Counted from the stretch's first letter, positions 25,409-34,418 are shown. The stretch is DNA of 64,000 nt from Micavibrio sp. UBA7657 (GCA_002483465.1 DLHX01000001.1:310238-374237), one strand, 5' to 3'. The notes: a model not told the origin generated them from the letters alone. Program-made: numbers and translations.

Positions 25409-26596
25409 ATGGCAAAAACCCATGATATTGCGATTATCGGCGGCGGCCTTGCGGGCCTGACTTTTGCTTGCCTGGCCGGGCAGGAAAAGCGCTTGAGCGT
25501 TATTTGTCTGGATCAGGCACCGCCCGCGCAGAACAACGACCTCCGCACCACCGCCATTTCCTACGGCTCGCGCAAAATACTCGAGGAAGCCGGCATCTGG
25601 CAGAATTTAAGCACCACACCGTGCGCGATTGAAGAAATCAAAATCTTGGATGGCGACTCGCCGCTTCTTTTGGATTTTCTGAAAGAGGAAGCGGATGGAA
25701 AAATTTTCGGCTGGATCGTTGAAAATCAGGACCTCAAAAACGCGATGATGAAAACGCTCATCTCGCTGAATAATGTCGAGCACCGCGCGCCGGTCAAGGT
25801 GAAGGATTTTTCGGTCGATGAAAATGCGGCGCACGTTATTTTAGACGACGGCGAAACAATTAACGCAAAACTCGTCGTCGGCGCGGACGGCAGGAATTCT
25901 TTCACGCGCGAATGGATGGACGTTCCTGTGCGCACGCGCAATTACAGACAGCGCGCCATCGTCTTCACCGCCGCGCATGAAAATCCGCATGACAATATTG
26001 CCGTCGAGCATTTCCGTCCCGAAGGCCCGTTTGCGATTTTGCCGATGGCAGATAGCGAAGAGGGAACGCACCGCTCCTCCGTCGTTTTCACCGAGCACGG
26101 GCCAGAGAAAAATTCTTTCATGCGTCTGAGCGATGCCGATTTCAACGCCGAGCTGAACCGCCGCTTTCCTGAAAATTACGGGCGGGTGGAATTAATCGGC
26201 CGCCGGGCGTCGCACCCTTTAAGCCTCGTCCATGCGGCCAGCTACATAGCCCCCCGCATGGCCCTTATTGCCGACGCGGCGCACGCCATTCACCCCGTGG
26301 CCGGGCAGGGGCTTAATCTCGGCTTTCGGGACGTAAAGGCCCTGGCGGACCTCGTAAAAGAGGCTAAAGCGGACCCCGGCGAGACCGATATTCTGGAAAA
26401 ATACCAGCGGGCGCGGCGGTTCGATAATATGAGCATGGTGGCGGTCACGGACGGGCTGGTGCGGCTCTTTTCCAATGATCGTCCCGGGGCTCGTTATTTA
26501 AGGCGTGCAGGCCTTAAAATCGTGTCCAAACTCCCCGCCGCCAAGCGGTTTTTGATCGGCCGGGCGATGGGGGATATAGGCAAAAACGGGGGCTGA
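25409..26596 (+). CDS. UbiH/UbiF/VisC/COQ6-type FAD monooxygenase
   Basis: A 395-residue flavoprotein hydroxylase. The FAD-binding dinucleotide motif is at the N-terminus (IAIIGGGLAGLTFACLAG), the DG motif is VVGADGRNS, and the second FAD block is the family hallmark ALIADAAHAIHPVAGQGLNLGFRDV. These enzymes hydroxylate the aromatic ring of ubiquinone precursors. Which ring position (UbiH, UbiI, UbiF or UbiL role) cannot be told from motifs alone. A second quinone enzyme, the COQ7-type hydroxylase at 37.2 kb, is elsewhere in the window. It ends 73 nt before rpmH, which has its own promoter. Confidence 0.88.
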   Translation: MAKTHDIAIIGGGLAGLTFACLAGQEKRLSVICLDQAPPAQNNDLRTTAISYGSRKILEEAGIWQNLSTTPCAIEEIKILDGDSPLLLDFLKEEADGKIFGWIVENQDLKNAMMKTLISLNNVEHRAPVKVKDFSVDENAAHVILDDGETINAKLVVGADGRNSFTREWMDVPVRTRNYRQRAIVFTAAHENPHDNIAVEHFRPEGPFAILPMADSEEGTHRSSVVFTEHGPEKNSFMRLSDADFNAELNRRFPENYGRVELIGRRASHPLSLVHAASYIAPRMALIADAAHAIHPVAGQGLNLGFRDVKALADLVKEAKADPGETDILEKYQRARRFDNMSMVAVTDGLVRLFSNDRPGARYLRRAGLKIVSKLPAAKRFLIGRAMGDIGKNGG

Positions 26597-26615
26597 AGGC
26601 CTGTTAATAATTATT

Positions 26616-26644
26616 TTGACAGACCCGGCAAACCCCGCTATAAA
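26616..26644 (+). promoter_or_regulatory. Sigma70-type promoter of the rpmH-rnpA-yidD-yidC-engB cluster
   Basis: TTGACA (26616-26621) and TATAAA (26639-26644) are separated by exactly 17 nt, the clearest promoter in the window. Transcription would begin near 26651, giving a leader of about 20 nt with AAGGA at 26657-26661 before the rpmH ATG. Confidence 0.8.
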
Positions 26645-26669
26645 ACCCGGACTTTAAAGGAATAAGACC

Positions 26670-26804
26670 ATGAAACGCACATACCAGCCCAGCCGCCTGA
26701 TCCGCAAGCGCCGTCACGGATTCCGCTCGCGTATGGCCACGAAACAGGGCCGCGCCGTCCTCGCACGCCGCCGCTCCAAGGGCCGTAAGAAGCTGAGCGC
26801 TTAA
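26670..26804 (+). CDS. rpmH: 50S ribosomal protein L34
   Basis: A 44-residue, highly basic protein reading MKRTYQPSRLIRKRRHGFRS, then MATKQGRAVLARRRSKGRKKLSA; this matches L34 end to end. AAGGA is 8 nt upstream. It heads the conserved rpmH-rnpA-yidD-yidC order and is driven by a strong promoter. L34 sits deep in the large subunit rRNA. Confidence 0.98.
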   Translation: MKRTYQPSRLIRKRRHGFRSRMATKQGRAVLARRRSKGRKKLSA

Positions 26805-26820
26805 CTAAAGGGGCCGCCCC

Positions 26821-27171
26821 ATGCATGAAGGGCAGCCATTTGAAACCCTCAAAAACCGCGCAGATTTTGTAACGCTCAATAGAAAAGCGCGCAAATGGAC
26901 CGCGCCCGGTGTGGTCGTACAGGCCCTGCCGAATGAGCTCGGCACCATCCGCATCGGCTATACCGTCACCAAGAAAACCGAAAGCTCGTCCGTCAAGCGC
27001 AACCGCATCAAAAGGCGGCTGCGCGCCGCTGCCGCCGCCGTACTGTCGGAAGGTGTGGCCCCGGGGCATGATTACGTCCTGATCGGCCGCCCGATGTCGG
27101 CGACAAGGCCCTACGAGACGCTGTGCGGCGATCTGCGCTGGTGCCTCGAAAAGCTGGGGTGCCGGAAATGA
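26821..27171 (+). CDS. rnpA: Ribonuclease P protein component
   Basis: A 116-residue basic protein. The RNase P protein signature is the RNR-type motif, here SSVKRNRIKRRLRAA, preceded by the GYTVTKKTES strand. The N-terminal LKNRADFVTLNRKARKW also fits. It assists the catalytic RNA in trimming the 5' leader of tRNA precursors. It starts 16 nt after rpmH and its TGA stop overlaps the ATG of yidD (ATGA at 27168-27171). Confidence 0.95.
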   Translation: MHEGQPFETLKNRADFVTLNRKARKWTAPGVVVQALPNELGTIRIGYTVTKKTESSSVKRNRIKRRLRAAAAAVLSEGVAPGHDYVLIGRPMSATRPYETLCGDLRWCLEKLGCRK

Positions 27172-27449
27172 TGCGGTATATCATAGCTCTGCCGATCCGC
27201 TTCTACCGCGCGGCTATATCGCCGCTGCTGGCCCCAAGCTGCCGTTTTCACCCGACCTGTTCGTCCTATGCGCTGGAGGCTATTGAGCGCCATGGCGCCC
27301 TCAAGGGCGGGATTCTCGCGTGTTTCAGGCTGGTAAAATGCCACCCATGGTATCGCGCAGGCTTCACTGACCCCGTGCCGGAAGCGTTTGCGTGGGGGAA
27401 CCTGCTGCGCTATAAACGCGGGGCAAACGAGGCCGGAAAAACAAGATGA
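27168..27449 (+). CDS. yidD: Membrane protein insertion efficiency factor YidD
   Basis: A 93-residue protein starting at ATG 27168, inside the ATGA overlap with rnpA. The family pattern is complete: PIRFYRAAISPLLAPSCRFHPTCSSYALEAIERHG, then KGGILACFRLVKCHPW and a closing DPVP. The Cys-rich SCRF-PTCSSY core is diagnostic. YidD aids YidC- and Sec-dependent insertion of membrane proteins. Its TGA overlaps the yidC ATG (27446-27449), so the cluster is translationally coupled. Confidence 0.95.
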   Translation: MMRYIIALPIRFYRAAISPLLAPSCRFHPTCSSYALEAIERHGALKGGILACFRLVKCHPWYRAGFTDPVPEAFAWGNLLRYKRGANEAGKTR

Positions 27450-29368
27450 AAACCACCGATCCGAACAATATCCACCCGCAGGACATGCGTAACCTGTTTA
27501 TCTTTTTCCTGGCGGCGGTCATCGTCTATTTCCTCTATACGCACATGATCATCAAGCCGCAGCAGCAGGCGCTGCGCGAATCGCAGAAAGAATATCTGCA
27601 GGTCGAGGCGCAAAAACCCGAAGCGCCGACCAAGATGCTGCCGCGTGACGAAGCGCTTGATGAAAGCCCGCGCGTTTCCATCGAGAACGGAGTCATCTAC
27701 GGATCGATCGCGCTGCGCGGCGCAAGGTTAGACGACATTTCTTTCCATGAATATTACAAGAAACTTGATAAAAAAGAGCATGTCGATTTGCTCTCGCCGA
27801 AGAACAGCGAGTTCCCGCGCTATATCGAATATGGCTGGGTGCCGGTTGATGCGAAAACAAAAGTGCCGGACGGCGACACGCTCTGGCGCGCGCAAGGAAA
27901 CGACAAGCTCACGAAAGAAAATCCGGTTTTGTTGACATGGGATAACGGGCAGGGTTTACGTTTCGAAAGACTCTACACAATCGATGACGCGTATCTCATC
28001 ACCATCGACCAGAAGGTGGTCAATAATTCCGGCGCGGCGGTAACGCTGCATCCTTATGGTCTGGTGACGCAGACCGGCCACCCGCCTTTCTATGAAGGTC
28101 TCTGGATTTCACATGAAGGTCCGATTGGCTTCATCGGCGACAAGCTGATGGAAGTGAAATACCAGAAGCTCTGGAAAGAACCGACGCACGAATTCACCGG
28201 CGCGCAGGGCTGGGCGGGCATCACGGATAAATACTGGCTGACGGCATTGATGCCGGCGCAGGATGTCGACACGAAATACCGTGTAAGCCGCACGGGCGAC
28301 GTACCGGGCAAGCGCAAGAAGGGCGAGCCGCTGCCCAAGGACTGGGGCAAGTACCAGGTTGATTTCACCGGCGACGCTGTAACGATTGAGGCGGGCGCAA
28401 GCGGCAGCAGCGTCAGCCATATGTTCACCGGCGCCAAGGAAGTCATCAGGCTCAACGAATACGGCAAGAAAACAGGCGTGCCGAATTTCAACATGGCGGT
28501 GGATTTCGGCTGGTTCTGGTTTATGACCAAGCCGTTTTTCTACATCCTGCATTTCTTCGACACTTATATCGGCAATATGGGCATCGCGATTATTCTGCTC
28601 ACCGTCGTGATCCGCAGCGCCGTGTTCCCGCTGACCAACGTGTCATACCGCTCCTTCGCGAAAATGAAAAAAGTTTCGCCGCAGGTTCTGGAGCTGCGTA
28701 AATCATATGGCGAGGACAAGAAAAAACTTCAGGAAGAGCTCGTGAAACTCTACGAGCGCGAGGGCGTCAATCCGCTTGCAGGATGTTTCCCGATTCTCGT
28801 CCAGATCCCGATTTTCTTCTCTCTTTATAAAGTGCTGGTCATCACCATCGAGATGCGCCACGCGCCGTTCTTCGGCTGGATTCACGATCTCTCCGCCGCC
28901 GACCCGACGAATATTTTCAATCTCTTCGGCATGATCCCTTGGGACCCGCCCGTGTTCATGCATATCGGTATCTGGCCACTTCTGATGATGTCGTTGATGT
29001 ATGTGCAAAAACAACTCAACCCGCCGCCGCAGGACCCGATCCAGCGTGACATGACATTATATATGCCGCTGGTGCTGACCTATATCATGGCGAAATTCGC
29101 GGCAGGCCTTGTTGTCTACTGGACGTTCAGCGCATTGATCGGCGTTATCCAGCAGATCATCATCATGAAATCCCTCAACGTGCCGATCCATTTGTTCGGC
29201 GAGAGCGAGGAAGAGAAGAAGCTCGATCAAGCCGTCAAGGACGGCCCGGCGGTTCACCCGCTGCTTGAAATGGCGGAGAAGGACGCTGCTGAAACGCTCT
29301 TCGGCGACGACGATCCGAACAAGCCGACGGTCTCAATGCCTAAAGGCCGCCGTAAAAAGAAAAAGTAA
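27446..29368 (+). CDS. yidC: Membrane protein insertase YidC
   Basis: A 640-residue Gram-negative type YidC. An N-terminal membrane anchor (about residues 12-31, LFIFFLAAVIVYFLYTHMII) is followed by the large periplasmic beta-sandwich domain (to about 350) and the five-helix insertase core starting near NMGIAIILLTVVIRSAVFP (about residue 375). The core contains the family-typical KKVSPQVLELR and NPLAGCFPILVQIPIFFSLY segments. The tail is long, acidic then basic, ending GRRKKKK, as in many alphaproteobacteria. It inserts and folds inner-membrane proteins alone or with SecYEG. engB follows after 5 nt. Confidence 0.97.
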   Translation: MKTTDPNNIHPQDMRNLFIFFLAAVIVYFLYTHMIIKPQQQALRESQKEYLQVEAQKPEAPTKMLPRDEALDESPRVSIENGVIYGSIALRGARLDDISFHEYYKKLDKKEHVDLLSPKNSEFPRYIEYGWVPVDAKTKVPDGDTLWRAQGNDKLTKENPVLLTWDNGQGLRFERLYTIDDAYLITIDQKVVNNSGAAVTLHPYGLVTQTGHPPFYEGLWISHEGPIGFIGDKLMEVKYQKLWKEPTHEFTGAQGWAGITDKYWLTALMPAQDVDTKYRVSRTGDVPGKRKKGEPLPKDWGKYQVDFTGDAVTIEAGASGSSVSHMFTGAKEVIRLNEYGKKTGVPNFNMAVDFGWFWFMTKPFFYILHFFDTYIGNMGIAIILLTVVIRSAVFPLTNVSYRSFAKMKKVSPQVLELRKSYGEDKKKLQEELVKLYEREGVNPLAGCFPILVQIPIFFSLYKVLVITIEMRHAPFFGWIHDLSAADPTNIFNLFGMIPWDPPVFMHIGIWPLLMMSLMYVQKQLNPPPQDPIQRDMTLYMPLVLTYIMAKFAAGLVVYWTFSALIGVIQQIIIMKSLNVPIHLFGESEEEKKLDQAVKDGPAVHPLLEMAEKDAAETLFGDDDPNKPTVSMPKGRRKKKK

Positions 29369-29373
29369 ATCCC

Positions 29374-29976
29374 ATGCTCAGCCCGTCGGAACATCTTTTT
29401 GCCGGTCCCTGCGATTTCATCTGGGGTGCGGCCAGCGCGAATAATCTGCCCGACGCGACCTTGTCCGAGATTGCCTTTGCGGGCCGCTCGAATGTCGGGA
29501 AATCTTCGCTGATCAATGCGCTGACGAGGCGCAAGGATCTGGCGCGGACATCGAACACGCCGGGCCGCACGCAGCAGCTCAATTTTTTCAAAATCCGCGA
29601 CAAATTCCTGCTCGTCGATATGCCGGGCTACGGCTACGCGAAAGTTTCCAAGACCAGGAAAGCGGAGTGGGACGCGCTTATTTTCGATTATCTGCGCGGG
29701 CGCGCAACGCTGCGCTGCGTGCTGCTGCTGATTGACTCCCGCCATGGATTTAAAGACGTCGACCGCGAACTGATGAAAATGATGGATGAAGCCGCAGTGG
29801 CATACCGCGTCATTCTGACGAAAACCGACAAGGCCGAAAATCTTGAAGAAATGGTTGAAACGATCAAGGTGGAATTAAAAACCAGAACCGCCGCGCACCC
29901 CGAGCCGTTGCTGACAAGCGCCGAAGAAAAAAAGGGAATTGCCGAGCTTCAGGAAATAATTGCCGGGATTATCTAG
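29374..29976 (+). CDS. engB: Ribosome biogenesis GTPase YihA/YsxC (EngB)
   Basis: A 200-residue TRAFAC GTPase with all G motifs: G1 GRSNVGKSS (37-45), G2 Thr in NTPGRTQQLNFF (about 61), G3 DMPGYG (82-87), G4 TKTD (149-152) and a G5-like TSAEEKKG. This small GTPase is needed for large-subunit assembly. It is the last gene of the rpmH cluster. Its TAG stop shares the tetranucleotide CTAG (29973-29976) with the stop of the convergent gene. Confidence 0.95.
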   Translation: MLSPSEHLFAGPCDFIWGAASANNLPDATLSEIAFAGRSNVGKSSLINALTRRKDLARTSNTPGRTQQLNFFKIRDKFLLVDMPGYGYAKVSKTRKAEWDALIFDYLRGRATLRCVLLLIDSRHGFKDVDRELMKMMDEAAVAYRVILTKTDKAENLEEMVETIKVELKTRTAAHPEPLLTSAEEKKGIAELQEIIAGII

Positions 29977-30725
29977 CGGTCCAGCAATACAGAGTAAAAT
30001 CCGAAAATATTCCCGGCCAGATCTTCGACGCAAAGTGTAGAGACATTGTGACAATCGGCGCAGACCGGTGTTCCCGGCGTTACGGTCGTGAGATCGACAT
30101 TGATGCCGGTGTGATAAACATCATCAATCATCACGTTACGGATACTCGCGGTCATCTGCGGAATGGCGGGCGATCCTTTGACCTTCTCATTGATCTTCTC
30201 GCAGATTCTTTCGTTAATCCCGTACGCGACGAGAATGACATCTTCAAAGGGCGCTTCCGTGCCGCCCGGACCTGAAGTATTCCCGGGTCCCAGTTTTGTC
30301 CATTCAACATTGTTAAAGCGGCCCATGTACCATCCGGCCTCGGGATCGTTCCCTGTATACGCTGCGGCTTCCTCAGGTAAATTTTCAGCGATCAGTCCGC
30401 CGCCATCCGGGTGATAGACGCGCTTGATTTTATCTGTCGTCGTGCCCGTATCGTACCCGGCGCTGCCCGGCAGTGCGAAATCGAGCGTGGTGATATTCGC
30501 GCCCGAGAACATCATCTGGTCGACCGAGGATTTAGCCTGCGCGGCGTAGGCGATCAGTTGTGTGGCGTAAAGCTCGGCCCGTTCATCGCTTAAACTCGCA
30601 GCCTCGCCCGTATCAGTCTGGCGCCCGAGCGTCATCGACAACGCCGCGAACAGCGCAATCGCGATCAGCACGTAAATAAGGGCGTTTCCACGTTCTCTAT
30701 TTGTTTCCATTTTTGAAAAGACCAT
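29973..30725 (-). CDS. Type IV pilin-like / pseudopilin-like protein, orphan
   Basis: A 250-residue protein (245 if the ATG at 30710 is used). After a short charged leader comes ERGNALIYVLIAIALFAALSMTLGRQ, a leader and hydrophobic helix like class III signal peptides of pseudopilins, with Gly before Asn as a possible prepilin peptidase site. The usual Glu at mature position 5 is missing (NALIY). The mature part has an Asn/Thr/Gly-rich stretch and a Cys-containing end (VCADCHN, TLCVED). No pilus genes are nearby. I recognise only the N-terminal helix; the rest is unknown. It converges on engB. Confidence 0.65.
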   Translation of the reverse strand: MVFSKMETNRERGNALIYVLIAIALFAALSMTLGRQTDTGEAASLSDERAELYATQLIAYAAQAKSSVDQMMFSGANITTLDFALPGSAGYDTGTTTDKIKRVYHPDGGGLIAENLPEEAAAYTGNDPEAGWYMGRFNNVEWTKLGPGNTSGPGGTEAPFEDVILVAYGINERICEKINEKVKGSPAIPQMTASIRNVMIDDVYHTGINVDLTTVTPGTPVCADCHNVSTLCVEDLAGNIFGFYSVLLDR

Positions 30726-30755
30726 ATATAATCGAACCTTTATAAGCTAACAGAG

Positions 30756-32096
30756 ATGATCATGGATGTAACCAGCGCAATTATAGGCTTAATTCTAGGT
30801 GCAATTCCTACTGCTATTTTATTATATAAATTGGCATCAACGAAAACGCGTCTTGAAGAAAATTCTGAACGTTTGGAAAAGTTGCAGCAGGAAAATATTA
30901 CCTTAAATGAAAATTTTAGGAACATCCGTGACAATGAAATCAAATTGCAAACCGAAAAAAATTCTTTCGAAGAGCAGGTAAAAGCGCAAAAAGAAAGTTT
31001 TAAGAAAATTGAGGAAGACCTTCTTCATAAATTTGAAAATCTATCTTCCAAAATTTATGGCACCCAGAGCGATAAATTCAAAACCCAATCTGCTGAAACT
31101 CTAAGCCTTCTTCTTAATCCACTAAAAGAAAAGCTTGTCGATTTTCAAAAAAAGATCGACGATTCTTTCGGCGAACAAGCCAAAGAGCAACGTTCGTTAA
31201 AAGATCAAATTGAGAATATTGTTTTGGCAACTCAAAAAGTTCATATGCAAGCCGAAGGACTAACTAATGCGCTAAGGCGCGAGGGCAAAACAAGGGGAAA
31301 TTGGGGGGAAGTTGTTCTCGAGCAAATGTTAGAAGATGCGGGTCTTCGTAAAGATGAAAATTACATTGTTCAGGGTGCAAATTTAAACCTAGTTCATCCT
31401 GAGAAAGGAACTAAGCAAAAGCCAGACATAGTGGTCAAATTGCCTGAGGGCAAGCACATAGTAATCGATTCAAAAGTATCATTGATTCATTACGAGCAAT
31501 ATTGCAATGAAAAGGACATGGAAATTAAGGCAGCTCACCTAAAACAATTTTTGAATGCTGTGCGGACCCAAGTTGAGGAACTAGAAGATAGCCGCTATCA
31601 AGATACCGCTGGTCTTGGAACGCCGCAAATTGTTCTTATGTTCATGCCAATTGAGAGTGCTTATGTTTTGGCAATGGAAGAAGATAAAAACTTGCACAAA
31701 TTTGCATGGGATAAAAATGTTGCTATCGTTTGTCACTCAACTTTATTTTCAACTCTTAGAACAGTTGCATCACTTTGGAAGCTGACAAAGCAAAATCAAA
31801 ATACATTGAAAATTGCACAAGAGGGCGGCGCTTTATACGACAAAATCGAAGGATTTGTACAAGATATGCAAGCTATGGGAAGACAATTAAAAACTGTTGA
31901 AACAACATATGATAAGGCAATGAATAAACTTAGCACCGGCAGAGGAAATATTTTAAGTAAAGCCGAGAACTTGAAAACATTAGGTGCAAAAACATCTAAA
32001 TCTCTGCCTATGGGATTAATTGAATCTGACAATGATTCCAGCTTCGAACAGAAAGATGCGGAAGCTTCTGAAAACGATCGTCAAACTGGAACTTAA
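30756..32096 (+). CDS. rmuC: DNA recombination protein RmuC family
   Basis: A 446-residue RmuC protein. An N-terminal membrane helix (IIGLILGAIPTAILLYKL) is followed by a coiled coil (about residues 30-150) and the nuclease-like RmuC domain: RGNWGEVVLEQMLEDAGL, QKPDIVVKLPEGKHIVIDSKVS, MFMPIESAYVLAMEED and STLFSTLRTVASLWK. RmuC proteins limit recombination of inverted repeats; the fold is restriction-endonuclease-like. The gene is strikingly AT-rich with AT-ending codons (TTA, ATT, AAA), unlike def and engB on either side, which suggests import by transfer. An in-frame ATG at 30762 is an alternative start. Confidence 0.92.
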   Translation: MIMDVTSAIIGLILGAIPTAILLYKLASTKTRLEENSERLEKLQQENITLNENFRNIRDNEIKLQTEKNSFEEQVKAQKESFKKIEEDLLHKFENLSSKIYGTQSDKFKTQSAETLSLLLNPLKEKLVDFQKKIDDSFGEQAKEQRSLKDQIENIVLATQKVHMQAEGLTNALRREGKTRGNWGEVVLEQMLEDAGLRKDENYIVQGANLNLVHPEKGTKQKPDIVVKLPEGKHIVIDSKVSLIHYEQYCNEKDMEIKAAHLKQFLNAVRTQVEELEDSRYQDTAGLGTPQIVLMFMPIESAYVLAMEEDKNLHKFAWDKNVAIVCHSTLFSTLRTVASLWKLTKQNQNTLKIAQEGGALYDKIEGFVQDMQAMGRQLKTVETTYDKAMNKLSTGRGNILSKAENLKTLGAKTSKSLPMGLIESDNDSSFEQKDAEASENDRQTGT

Positions 32097-32107
32097 AAAT
32101 CAAACTA

Positions 32108-32638
32108 ATGACCAGTCCCTACAAGATCATCATCGTTCCCGATCCCGTTCTGAAAGCGGTAGCGCAGCCTGTTGCAAAAGTGGATGACACGCTGCGCAAG
32201 CAGATGGACGGCATGCTCCAGACCATGTACGACGCGCCGGGTATAGGCCTCGCCGCGAACCAGGTCGGGCTGCTGAACCGTGTTCTCGTTATGGATCTGG
32301 CGAAACGCAAGGAGGGCGAGGAAGAACCCCCCAAGCCGATTTTCATGGTCAATCCGGAAATCGTCTGGGAGTCCGAAGATATCAGCGTGATGGAAGAAGG
32401 GTGCCTTTCAATCCCCGGCCAGTACGCCGAAGTCGAGCGCCCGGCCATCGTGCGCGTCAAATATCTCGGCTATGACGGCCAAAGCGCGGAGCTTGAAGCC
32501 GAAGGCCTGCTTTCGCATTGTGTACAGCACGAGATCGATCATCTCGACGGCGTGCTGTTCGTCGATCATCTCTCCTCGCTCAAGCGCAATATGATTTTGC
32601 GCAGGGTCGAAAAGCTCAAGAAACAGGAAATCATCTAG
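32108..32638 (+). CDS. def: Peptide deformylase
   Basis: A 176-residue metallo-deformylase with all three motifs: I, GIGLAANQ (45-52); II, EEGCLS with metal-binding C99; III, HEIDH with H141, E142 and H145. It removes the formyl group from the first Met of new proteins and pairs with the next gene, fmt, which adds formyl to initiator tRNA. The last base of its TAG stop is the first base of the GTG start of fmt. Confidence 0.97.
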   Translation: MTSPYKIIIVPDPVLKAVAQPVAKVDDTLRKQMDGMLQTMYDAPGIGLAANQVGLLNRVLVMDLAKRKEGEEEPPKPIFMVNPEIVWESEDISVMEEGCLSIPGQYAEVERPAIVRVKYLGYDGQSAELEAEGLLSHCVQHEIDHLDGVLFVDHLSSLKRNMILRRVEKLKKQEII

Positions 32639-33552
32639 TGAGCGCGCTCCGCATCGTTTTCATGGGAACGCCTGATTTCGCGGTTCCCGCTTTGAAAGCC
32701 CTGCATGAAGCGGGTCATAAAATCCTCGCTGTTTATTCGCAGCCGCCAAGGCCCAAGGGGCGCGGCCAGCAGGTACAGAAATCGCCTGTGCATCTCTATG
32801 CGGAAGAGCAAGGCATCCCTATCTTCAATCCCAAATCGCTGAAGAACGCCGATGCGCAGGAAGAATTCAAAAAACTAAACGCCGATGTCGCAGTCGTCGC
32901 AGCCTATGGTTTGATATTGCCGAAGGCGGTTTTAGACACGCCGAAATATGGCTGCATTAATATTCATGCCTCTTTGCTGCCGCGCTGGCGCGGTGCTTCG
33001 CCTATCCAGCACGCGATCTGGTCGGGCGATCCAGAGACCGGCATTACGCTCATGCAGATGGATGAAGGGCTGGATACGGGCGCTGTCATTTCCATGGAAC
33101 GCATCGCGATCACGGATAAAACGACAAGCTCCTCGCTGCACGACGAACTATCCGCGCTCGGCGGCAAAATGATTGTGAAAGCAATAGGTGAGCTTGCCAA
33201 AAACGGCGCGCTGAAATCTGTGCCGCAGAATGACGAGAGCACCTACGCACCGATGCTGAAAAAAGAAAACGGCAAAATTAACTGGAGCCTGAGCGCTGCC
33301 ATGATCGACCGCCAGATCCGCGCGCTCAATCCCTGGCCCGGCACCTGGGCGGAATTCGAAGGCAAGCGCATCAGAATTCTCGCGGCGGAAATTTCGCCAG
33401 CGAAAGGTAATCCCGGCGAAATTCTCGACCGCCACGGCAATATCGGCCACGGTCTGAAAATCCTGAAGATCCAGCCGGAAGGCAAGAACGCGATGGATTT
33501 CTCTGCCGCCGTGAATGGCGGTTACCTGAAAGTCGGCGGGATTTTCACATGA
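32638..33552 (+). CDS. fmt: Methionyl-tRNA formyltransferase
   Basis: A 304-residue enzyme from a GTG start at 32638 that overlaps the def stop by one base; an upstream in-frame ATG at 32518 would lie inside def. The N-terminal formyltransferase fold begins RIVFMGTPDFAVPALKALH; active-site residues N108, H110 (NIHASLLPRWRGASPIQ) and D146 (DEGLDTGAV) are present. The C-terminal OB-like domain binds tRNA (NPWPGTWAEFEGKRIRIL). It formylates Met-tRNAfMet from 10-formyl-THF. It couples to the next gene through ATGA at 33549-33552. Confidence 0.97.
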   Translation: MSALRIVFMGTPDFAVPALKALHEAGHKILAVYSQPPRPKGRGQQVQKSPVHLYAEEQGIPIFNPKSLKNADAQEEFKKLNADVAVVAAYGLILPKAVLDTPKYGCINIHASLLPRWRGASPIQHAIWSGDPETGITLMQMDEGLDTGAVISMERIAITDKTTSSSLHDELSALGGKMIVKAIGELAKNGALKSVPQNDESTYAPMLKKENGKINWSLSAAMIDRQIRALNPWPGTWAEFEGKRIRILAAEISPAKGNPGEILDRHGNIGHGLKILKIQPEGKNAMDFSAAVNGGYLKVGGIFT

Positions 33553-34418
33553 AGGGCACGCTGGTTGGCTTGGGCGCCGTGGGCATATGGTGCATAACGA
33601 CAGTGCTCGTTGCCTATGTTACGACCCTGCCGCCGCTTGAGCTTATCGCACTGACCTCGCTGCTCGGATTTATCACGATGACGATCCTGCAGCTTTGCAA
33701 CGGCGAGGATATCGCCAGCTACTGGTTCCAGCCCCTGAAATATTATGTTTTCTGGCTCGGCACCGCGGGCCTCTACACGATTTTGATTTTTACGTCTTAC
33801 AGTCTTGTGCCGCTGTTCGAGGCGAATATCCTCAACCATACATGGCCGGTGCTGCTGATTATCTTTACGGCGATGCTGCACAACGAGCGTGTGACCGCGA
33901 TCCAGATTTTTGGCGGCGTTCTGGGTTTCGCGGGCGTGGTGGCGGTGTTCATGCCCACGGCAGATGTGCCGCTGTTCGGCGATTTTCATTTCGGCCATGC
34001 ATTGGCAATCGGTTCGGCATCGCTTTGGGCTGCGTATTCTGCATTTGCGAAGAAAGTGAATTATCCGATTGGCTTCCTCGCGCCGGTTTTTCTGGCGTTT
34101 TCGCTCATATCTTTTTCGTTGCACGCGGTATTCGAGCCGACCGTATGGCCGAGTAATTTCCAGTGGGGCGTTATCTTTATGCTTGGCTTCACGCGCGTGT
34201 CATACCTCATGTGGGATTACGGCATGAAGCATGGCGATGTCGTGTTCCTTGCTTCGATCTGTTATTTCCTGCCGCTGGCGACGTCGTTACTTTTAGCGGC
34301 TTTCGGCTTTGGCCCGGCCACGCCCATGATCGGTATCGGTGCGGCCTTGATCGCCGGAGGCTGCTTAATCGTCAATTACGAGAATATAAAAATCCTTTTG
34401 CAGAGGCGGGCGTCATGA
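33549..34418 (+). CDS. EamA/DMT family transporter
   Basis: A 289-residue membrane protein with ten hydrophobic helices in two EamA repeats, the layout of drug/metabolite transporters. Helix pairs such as LVGLGAVGIWCITTVLVAYV, FEANILNHTWPVLLIIFTAML and GVLGFAGVVAVFMPTAD in the first half have counterparts in FGHALAIGSASLWAAYSAFA and LASICYFLPLATSLLLAAFGFG in the second. The substrate is unknown. It is inserted between fmt and truA with ATGA overlaps on both sides (33549-33552 and 34415-34418), so it is an integral part of the operon. Confidence 0.88.
   Translation: MKGTLVGLGAVGIWCITTVLVAYVTTLPPLELIALTSLLGFITMTILQLCNGEDIASYWFQPLKYYVFWLGTAGLYTILIFTSYSLVPLFEANILNHTWPVLLIIFTAMLHNERVTAIQIFGGVLGFAGVVAVFMPTADVPLFGDFHFGHALAIGSASLWAAYSAFAKKVNYPIGFLAPVFLAFSLISFSLHAVFEPTVWPSNFQWGVIFMLGFTRVSYLMWDYGMKHGDVVFLASICYFLPLATSLLLAAFGFGPATPMIGIGAALIAGGCLIVNYENIKILLQRRAS

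Noticed and set aside
30756..32096. AT-rich rmuC as part of a mobile element or defence island
   Set aside because: No transposase, integrase, repeats, restriction or toxin genes flank it; both sides are housekeeping genes.
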